Shown in pieces: positions 58,395-64,000 of a stretch of DNA of 64,000 bases. Location of the stretch: positions 1-64,000 of the forward strand of contig JADFOJ010000004.1 of assembly GCA_022562915.1 (NCBI GenBank), in the 5' to 3' direction. The position numbers and the translations under genes are program-made. The notes under the pieces were generated by a model. The model made no database searches and was not told where the DNA came from. It was given only the letters and a program-made list of their open reading frames with translations. Every line of letters starts with the position of its first letter. Position 1 is the stretch's first letter. The DNA comes from Planctomycetota bacterium (GTDB lineage: Bacteria > Planctomycetota > Phycisphaerae > Phycisphaerales > SM1A02).

Positions 58395-60232
58395 ACATCC
58401 AGCTTCAGCAGACCGGACACCGGGAGAGCCGGTACGAACGGCCCAACCAGACCTGGGTGTGCGGTTGGGCGGCGGATGGCCGCCCGTGCACGCTGGGCCC
58501 CGACCGCCGGGGCCGCTGCCCCGCCCGCGCCGAGGCCGAGTGCGCGCCGCGCCGAGACGGCGACCGTTACCACTGCACGCGGCTGGACGCGTTCGGCGGA
58601 GCGTGCGAGCCCGGCCCGTTGCCTGACGGATCGTGCTGCGGGCCCGAACCGGAGCACCCGGTGTGCCAGCCCCGGCTGAGCATCCGGGCCCTGCGCGGGC
58701 GGCTGAACCTCGCCGTCTTCATCGGCGCCATCGGCGCCCTGCTCGTGGGGATCGCGGGGCCGTGGCGCCTGGAGGTCGTCTCGCCGGGCGAGCTTGCCTC
58801 GGTCCACCGGGCCTTCGAGAGACCGAGCGACGCCCCCAACGACTGCGCCGTCTGCCACGTGGCCGCCGAGCAGGGGCCGCTCGGCTGGATCAGCGGTGCG
58901 ATCGGGGATCACGGCAGTCCGGACGACAACCGCGCATGCCTGCGGTGCCACTTCGCCGACACCACCGCCCGGACCCATGCGTTTTCCGTTCACGGTCTTC
59001 CCGCCGACGTGCTCGACGCGGCCCGCGCCCCGCTGGCGTGCGCCACCTGCCACCGCGAGCACCGCGGCCGCGATCACGACCTCGCGTTCATGGACGACAC
59101 GCGCTGCCAGGTCTGTCACAAGGATCAGTTCAAGAGCTTCAGCTCCGGTCACCCCGAATTCCGGACCGAGCAGCGGCACGCCCAGGGCATTGCCTTCGAT
59201 CATACCACCCACCAGGAGCACTTCGGCAAGATGCCGTTCGACTGTCTCCAGTGTCACGAGCCCGACGCCCGCGGGCGTTCCATGGTGCTCAAGCCCTTCG
59301 ACGTTTCTTGCGTCGGCTGTCACTCCGGCGGAAGCAGCGATCACCACGGTGACAAGATCACGAACATGGGCACCAACCTGGTCATACAACTGGACACCGA
59401 GGAGAACCTGCCGCCATTCATGCGTCTGCTGCTCGCCGGTGACGATGACGCCGTCGACTTCCTGGTCGAGCTCGAGGACGTGGATGTCGTCGACGAGCTG
59501 GACGACGAGAACAAGAATGCGTTCGCAACGGCTTTCAAACGCCTGGTCGACGAACTCCTGGACGGCGATCCCAAGCCGCGGATCGCCCGCGCTCTCGGCG
59601 TCCCCGCGACGTCTCCAGCCGTCGCGGCGCTCGCCGATGAGTTGTCCTCGGCAACCGGGTCAGTCCTGGCGTTCAAGGAACGCTGGTTGCCCGGACCCGA
59701 CGCCGCGTCAATCGACCGGGACGGGCCGATGCCGAACGAGACCGGCTGGTATCACGATCCGGACCAGGTCGCGATCGGCTACCGCGTCACCACGCATGCC
59801 GATCGCTTCGTGAAAGCCTGGGTGGATGCGCTGGCGACCCCAGGTGACGCGCGGCCCGCCATCGTTGTTGACGAGAGCGACGGCGATCGCCAGGCGCTTC
59901 GCGAGAGTTTTACCGAGGAACTGAGAGACAGCTTCGCCACCTGCCTGCGGTGCCACGAGGCCGGTCGCTGGGACCCGGCCGATCGCGAGGTCTCGGCGCT
60001 CGGAGACCGGAGGCCCTTTGAGCACGGCACGCATCTGCGCCTCTTCGGCGCAACGACGGAGAGCTGCGATGCGTGCCACCGGCTCTCGGAGCCGTCGGGC
60101 AAGGGGCCCGGGGGCCGGTCCCGCCATGGATTCCTCGAATACGCCAGGAGCGACTGCGCGACTTGTCACCGGCCGGGCCGGGCCGCCGACAGTTGCCTCA
60201 CCTGCCACAGGTATCACGTTCTCCGGCCGTAA
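58391..60232 (+). CDS. Decahaem c-type cytochrome with cytoplasmic Cys-rich domain
   Basis: The 613-residue protein starts at GTG. Residues 1-100 are a Cys-rich segment without CxxCH (WVCGWAADGRPC, CTRLDAFGGACEPGPLPDGSCCGPEPEHPVCQP), likely cytoplasmic. One TM helix (LNLAVFIGAIGALLVGIAGPW, residues 106-125) follows. Ten CxxCH motifs lie beyond residue 150: CAVCH, CLRCH, CATCH, CQVCH, CLQCH, CVGCH, CLRCH, CDACH, CATCH and CLTCH. The haem part should face the periplasm. Last gene of the operon. It resembles a tethered electron-transfer relay between a cytoplasmic partner and an exported chain. Confidence 0.9.
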   Translation: MNIQLQQTGHRESRYERPNQTWVCGWAADGRPCTLGPDRRGRCPARAEAECAPRRDGDRYHCTRLDAFGGACEPGPLPDGSCCGPEPEHPVCQPRLSIRALRGRLNLAVFIGAIGALLVGIAGPWRLEVVSPGELASVHRAFERPSDAPNDCAVCHVAAEQGPLGWISGAIGDHGSPDDNRACLRCHFADTTARTHAFSVHGLPADVLDAARAPLACATCHREHRGRDHDLAFMDDTRCQVCHKDQFKSFSSGHPEFRTEQRHAQGIAFDHTTHQEHFGKMPFDCLQCHEPDARGRSMVLKPFDVSCVGCHSGGSSDHHGDKITNMGTNLVIQLDTEENLPPFMRLLLAGDDDAVDFLVELEDVDVVDELDDENKNAFATAFKRLVDELLDGDPKPRIARALGVPATSPAVAALADELSSATGSVLAFKERWLPGPDAASIDRDGPMPNETGWYHDPDQVAIGYRVTTHADRFVKAWVDALATPGDARPAIVVDESDGDRQALRESFTEELRDSFATCLRCHEAGRWDPADREVSALGDRRPFEHGTHLRLFGATTESCDACHRLSEPSGKGPGGRSRHGFLEYARSDCATCHRPGRAADSCLTCHRYHVLRP

Positions 60233-60398
60233 TTACCCGACTTTCTCTCGTCAACCCATGGGTCGCGAGGTATCCTCTGTGAACTGGGTCGGCACCAGAG
60301 GGATGTATTCCTGTTAACAACGCCGGACGACTCGATGGCCCTGGCGCCGGCCCGCCGGAGCTATCCGACGGGACCGGCGAACAGGCGAGGAATCGGTC

Positions 60399-62489
60399 AT
60401 GGAGAAGAAGAAAGTATCGGCACGCTGTGGTCTAGGACTCACCACGCTGGTCGCGGCGGCCACCGCGGTGATGCTCGGCGTCGCCCCGTCGGAAGGCCCC
60501 CCGACGCAATCGGTCGCGCGGCAGTGGAACGAGGCATTGCTCAGCGCAATCCGGCTCGACTTCGCCCGCCCGACGGTCCACGCACGGAACCTCTACCACG
60601 TCTCGGTGGCGATGTGGGACGCGTGGGCGGTCTTCGACGACGTCTCGGACGGTGTCCTGGTCAACGAGAAGATCGAGGTCGAACCGTCGCTGCTGGAGGC
60701 CTCGCGCGAAGAGGCGATCAGCTTCGCAGCGTACCGCGTGCTCAAGGCCCGCTTCGCCGACTCACCAGGCGCCGCGACCTCGCTGCCGGTGTTCGACGCA
60801 CTGATGGACGCGCTTGGCTACGACAAGGACTACAAGGGCACGCTCGGCGACTCGCCCGCCGCGTTGGGCAACCGCTGCGCCGTCACCGTGCTGTTCAACG
60901 GCTTCAACGACGGCGCCAACGAAGCCGGCAGCTATGAGAACCTGTTCTACGAGCCGATCAACCCCCCGCTGCTGCCCGACTTCCCCGGGAACCCCGATCT
61001 TCTCGACCCGAACCGCTGGCAGCCGCTGGCGCTCGAATGGTTCATGGACCAGGCCGGCAACATCTTCCTCGAAGGATACCCCGACTTCCTCGGCCCCGAG
61101 TGGGGGCAGGTGACGCCGTTCTCCCTCAGGCCCCAGGACGCGACGATCTACCAGCGTGACGGCTTCGACTACTGGGTCTACCACGATCCCGGACCGCCGC
61201 CGCTGTTCAACGGGGTCGGCGACGAGTACTACCGCTGGGGGTCCGAGCAGGTCGCCATCTGGAGCAGTCACCTCGACCCCACCGACGGCGTGATGTGGGA
61301 CATCTCCCCGGCGTCGATCGGCAACGCGCCCCTGCCCCAGCCCTCGGAATACGAGACGTTCTTTGACCGGATCAACGGCGGCGACTGGGGCACGGGGTAC
61401 ACTGTCAACCCCGCGACCGGCCAGCCGTACACGCCGCAGATGGTGCCGCGCGGCGACTACACGCGCATCCTCGCCGAGTTCTGGGCGGACGGCCCCGAGT
61501 CCGAGACGCCGCCCGGCCACTGGTTCGTGATTCTGAACTACGTCTCCGATCACCCGGACACCGGCAAGCAGCTCGGCGGCGAGGGCCCGGTCCTCGACGA
61601 CCTGGAGTGGGACGTCAAGACGTACCTCGCCATGGCCGGCGGCATGCACGACGTGGCCATTGCATGCTGGGGGACCAAGGGCTGGTATGACTACATCCGG
61701 CCGATCTCGTCCATCCGGTACATGTGCGACCAGGGCCAGTCGTCGGACGTCAAGGGCCCGTCGTACCACCCGGACGGCATCCGGCTCGTCCCCGGCCTTA
61801 TCGAGGTGGTCACCGCCAGGAGTTCGCAGGCCGGTGAACGCCACGAGCACCTCGCCCAGTCGATCGGCAAGATCGCCTTGCTCGCCTGGCGCGGCCATGC
61901 CTTCATCAACGACCCCGCCGTCGACTCCGCGGGCGTCGGCTGGATCCTCGCCGAGGACTGGTGGCCGTACCAGCGGCCCACCTTCGTGACACCGCCGTTC
62001 GCGGGCTACACGTCCGGACACAGCACCTTCAGCCGCGCGGCCGCCGAGATCATGACCCTGCTGACCGGTGACGAGTACTTCCCCGGCGGCCTCGGCGAGT
62101 TCTTCTGCCCGCAGAACGAGTTCCTGGTGTTCGAGGACGGGCCGAGCATGGACGTCACACTGCAGTGGGCCAAGTACGGCGACGCCAGCGACCAGTGCTC
62201 GCTGTCGCGCATCTGGGGCGGCATTCACCCCGGCGCCGACGACCTGCCCGGCCGACAGATGGGCCTGATCATCGGGCCGGAATCATTCTGCCAGGCGTCG
62301 CGTTACTACAACGGCCAGTTCAGTTGCCCGGCGGACATCGATGGTGACGGCGCCGTCGGCATCACCGACCTGCTCGAACTGCTCGGCACCTGGGAGTCCG
62401 CCGACTGCAACGCGGACATCGACCGTGACGAGACCGTCGGCATCCTCGACTTCCTGGCGATCCTGGGTACATGGGGCTCCTGCCCGTAG
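60399..62489 (+). CDS. Secreted vanadium-haloperoxidase/PAP2-like protein with dockerin-like tail
   Basis: The 696-residue protein has a signal peptide (TTLVAAATAVMLGVAPSEG). The acid phosphatase/vanadium haloperoxidase pocket motifs are present: K-x6-RP in KGWYDYIRP, SGHSTFSRAAAE, and SRxxxxxH in SLSRIWGGIHPGADD. The fold is close to the DUF6851/vanadium-dependent haloperoxidase group, which oxidise halides with peroxide or cleave phosphates. The C terminus is a dockerin-like pair (DIDGDGAVGITDLLELLGTW and DIDRDETVGILDFLAILGTWG). AGGAATCGGTC precedes the ATG. It follows the cytochrome operon after 166 bases. Confidence 0.88.
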   Translation: MEKKKVSARCGLGLTTLVAAATAVMLGVAPSEGPPTQSVARQWNEALLSAIRLDFARPTVHARNLYHVSVAMWDAWAVFDDVSDGVLVNEKIEVEPSLLEASREEAISFAAYRVLKARFADSPGAATSLPVFDALMDALGYDKDYKGTLGDSPAALGNRCAVTVLFNGFNDGANEAGSYENLFYEPINPPLLPDFPGNPDLLDPNRWQPLALEWFMDQAGNIFLEGYPDFLGPEWGQVTPFSLRPQDATIYQRDGFDYWVYHDPGPPPLFNGVGDEYYRWGSEQVAIWSSHLDPTDGVMWDISPASIGNAPLPQPSEYETFFDRINGGDWGTGYTVNPATGQPYTPQMVPRGDYTRILAEFWADGPESETPPGHWFVILNYVSDHPDTGKQLGGEGPVLDDLEWDVKTYLAMAGGMHDVAIACWGTKGWYDYIRPISSIRYMCDQGQSSDVKGPSYHPDGIRLVPGLIEVVTARSSQAGERHEHLAQSIGKIALLAWRGHAFINDPAVDSAGVGWILAEDWWPYQRPTFVTPPFAGYTSGHSTFSRAAAEIMTLLTGDEYFPGGLGEFFCPQNEFLVFEDGPSMDVTLQWAKYGDASDQCSLSRIWGGIHPGADDLPGRQMGLIIGPESFCQASRYYNGQFSCPADIDGDGAVGITDLLELLGTWESADCNADIDRDETVGILDFLAILGTWGSCP

Positions 62490-62493
62490 GGAA

Positions 62494-63018
62494 TCACCCG
62501 CTCACGCGGTGAAGCTTCGTGGCGAGGATGACGAACACGCCCTCGTTGGGTCGCGGGCCGACGGTGCCGACGACGACGACCTCGTCGAGCGGCTTGATCG
62601 CGTGCTCGCCGAGGTCCAGCGAGATCGGTCTGCCGGCGCCATCGACGAGCTTCACCGTGACGCTGTTGGCGAGGATGGATTCCGGCGTCTCGCAGCAGTA
62701 GTCCCATGGTACCTTGCACTTGCCGATCTCGCAGTGCGGGATCGCCGGATCGATCATCACGAAGACGGCACTGCCCGCGGTCATCGGCTCGCGTCGCCCC
62801 CCGATGCGGCCTCGGACCACGACCTCGTCGCCTTCGCGAGCCGTCTTGCGGGCCTCGGCGACGGGGATCGCGGCACCGGGCATCTCGGCGAGCAACCACG
62901 AGGTGCCGGTAACCACCGTGCCCGTGCCGGGGGCTGCGCCGGGCGATGCCGGGGAGTCGCCACAGCCGCCGAGGGCGATGACCATGAGAAACGTCGAGAG
63001 AAACGGGCCGGTACGCAT
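62494..63018 (-). CDS. Lipoprotein of unknown function
   Basis: The 174-residue lipoprotein has the lipobox VIALGGC. The mature part contains strands of an OB-type fold (DEVVVRGRIGGRREPMTAGSAVFVMIDPAIPHC and DEVVVVGTVGPRPNEGVFVILATKLHRV) and four cysteines (HCEIGKCKVPWDYCC) that could bind a metal or form disulfides. It ends near the convergent haloperoxidase gene. The FtsX-type permease gene ends 18 bases upstream on the same strand, so the two probably form an operon. Confidence 0.78.
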   Translation of the reverse strand: MRTGPFLSTFLMVIALGGCGDSPASPGAAPGTGTVVTGTSWLLAEMPGAAIPVAEARKTAREGDEVVVRGRIGGRREPMTAGSAVFVMIDPAIPHCEIGKCKVPWDYCCETPESILANSVTVKLVDGAGRPISLDLGEHAIKPLDEVVVVGTVGPRPNEGVFVILATKLHRVSG

Positions 63019-63036
63019 GACGGGGTTACCCTTTCT

Positions 63037-64000
63037 TCAGTGCGCCTTGAGGGCTTCGGTGATCGGCATCCGCAGGCATCGGGCCGCCGGCGCAATGGCG
63101 CCGACGAATCCGACGAGCAGCCCGCCCGCCAGAGCCGTAAGCATGACCGGCGCGTCCACCGTGATCGCGAACGCGCCCATGGAAAAACGAATCGCGATCC
63201 CATCCAGGAACAGCAGCCCCATCGCCGCCCCGGCGATCGCGCCGCAGGCGGCCGTGAAGACCGATTCCTCGGTGAGGTTCAGGACGATCGCCCCCCGCGT
63301 GTACCCGAGCGTCTGAAGCAGGCCGATCTCGCGGACACGCGCGGCAAAGGCGGCATACATCGTGTTCAGGCCGCCGAGCAGCCCGCCGATGGCGATGAGC
63401 GCTGCGGTCACGATGATCATGATCCTGATCGGCCTGTAGAACGCCGCGATCGACCGGTAGTAGTCGCGCTCTCCGATGGCGATGATCTCCAGGTCCAGCC
63501 GGCTCTTGGCGAAGATGTCCACGTCGGCAAAGGTCGCCGTGTCCAGTGTGACCACGACGCAGGACAGCGAGCTCTCACGCCTGGTGGCAATCTGCAGGTC
63601 GGTGATGGGCAGCCAGATCTCGGCGTCCATCACCGTGTTGGGGGCGCTGAACCGCCCCACGATCGTCCAGTCGCGGTTGTCGAAGTAGAGGGTCCTGCCG
63701 ACCGCCAGCCGCTCGTCGGCCAGTCCAAGGCGTGTCGAGGCGATCCCGCCCACCATCAACTCGTCGAACCCCGCCCTCGGCGGCCGGCCGTCGACGATCT
63801 CAACCTCGCTGTGCACCAGCAGCGCCACCGGACGCACCCCGCGCATCATCGCGTGGCGAACCTGGTCGTCGTCCGCCGACGCCCACACCGGCAGGGCCGT
63901 GTGGATCTCCGGGGAGACGAACGTCACGCCCGCGGCCTCGCGCAACCCGGCGATCGATGCGGCGGCGATGCCGGCGACACTCGCGTGGATCTGGGATCGT
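63037..64000 (-). CDS. FtsX/MacB-type ABC permease, 5' end beyond the window
   Basis: The visible 320 residues are the C-terminal part of an FtsX-like permease. The periplasmic domain ends around residue 180; three membrane helices follow (IMIIVTAALIAIGGLLGGLNTMYAAFAARVREIGLLQTLGYTRGAIVLNL; ACGAIAGAAMGLLFLDGIAI; VMLTALAGGLLVGFVGAIAPAARC). The frame is open to position 64000, so the start is not seen. It is coupled to the lipoprotein gene. Related permeases work with a LolD-type ATPase, which should be next beyond the window. Confidence 0.9.
   Translation of the reverse strand, partial: RSQIHASVAGIAAASIAGLREAAGVTFVSPEIHTALPVWASADDDQVRHAMMRGVRPVALLVHSEVEIVDGRPPRAGFDELMVGGIASTRLGLADERLAVGRTLYFDNRDWTIVGRFSAPNTVMDAEIWLPITDLQIATRRESSLSCVVVTLDTATFADVDIFAKSRLDLEIIAIGERDYYRSIAAFYRPIRIMIIVTAALIAIGGLLGGLNTMYAAFAARVREIGLLQTLGYTRGAIVLNLTEESVFTAACGAIAGAAMGLLFLDGIAIRFSMGAFAITVDAPVMLTALAGGLLVGFVGAIAPAARCLRMPITEALKAH

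Noticed and set aside
1-64000. tRNA and rRNA genes
   Set aside because: I looked for GTTCGA-type T-loops with matching acceptor stems and for rRNA core sequences and saw none. A dedicated scan could still find one.

Overview
The window looks like a chromosomal segment of a high-GC, Gram-negative member of the Planctomycetota, probably close to Phycisphaerae. Four secreted proteins end in the short dockerin/EF-hand-like tail (DGDGxVGITDFLxLLGxWGxCP type) that is common in that phylum. One ends in a PAPG...RRRRR sorting tail, and DUF418 proteins, multihaem cytochromes and a Gfo/Idh/MocA-like protein fit the same picture. This is inferred from gene content; no rRNA or tRNA gene was seen.

Layout. 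(1) 1-1240: 5' part of the RNase P RNA gene (minus strand) and a divergent oxidoreductase-like gene. (2) 1456-4820: an array of short gene cassettes separated by four full and one truncated attC-like site, with no integrase in the window. The cargo is an orphan ORF, a PD-(D/E)XK-like protein, a PIN toxin with a small partner, a DUF4160/DUF2442 pair, and a reversed HigB/HigA-type pair with its own promoter. (3) 4894-10543: minus-strand genes for two DUF418 membrane proteins, a HAD phosphatase, a SnoaL-like protein, succinyl-CoA ligase beta subunit and a PH-domain membrane protein. (4) 10805-15798: a MacA-MacB-TolC type efflux operon. (5) 15815-26803: housekeeping and secreted genes (membrane protein, zinc ribbon, thioredoxin-like, YjbQ, two dockerin-tailed secreted proteins including a metalloprotease with FG-GAP repeats, M48 lipoprotein peptidase, two unrecognised secreted proteins). 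(6) 26804-37754: a compact nonribosomal peptide locus. It has a free carrier protein behind a 20-bp tandem repeat, a free condensation protein, a C-A-T-TE-PPTase megaenzyme, an A-T loading protein, a divergent isopropylmalate-synthase-like enzyme and a metallo-beta-lactamase-fold hydrolase. (7) 37868-43428: two GH130 proteins and two GT4 glycosyltransferases, one fused to a large C-terminal domain. (8) 43541-49862: membrane and secreted proteins, a cyclase/kinase/TPR signalling protein, and a GAF-SpoIIE phosphatase. (9) 49947-60232: a tightly packed seven-gene electron-transfer operon (penta-, tetra- and decahaem cytochromes, predicted porin, flavin/2Fe-2S reductase, cyclic-nucleotide-binding/4x[4Fe-4S] protein, cytochrome b-like protein). 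(10) 60399-64000: a vanadium-haloperoxidase/PAP2-like secreted protein, a lipoprotein and the end of an FtsX-type permease that runs out of the window.

The most unusual parts are the cassette array (region 2), the peptide locus with a self-contained phosphopantetheinyl transferase and a cysteine-type thioesterase (region 6), and the multihaem operon (region 9). All family calls come from reading translated sequence by eye; no database search was run.
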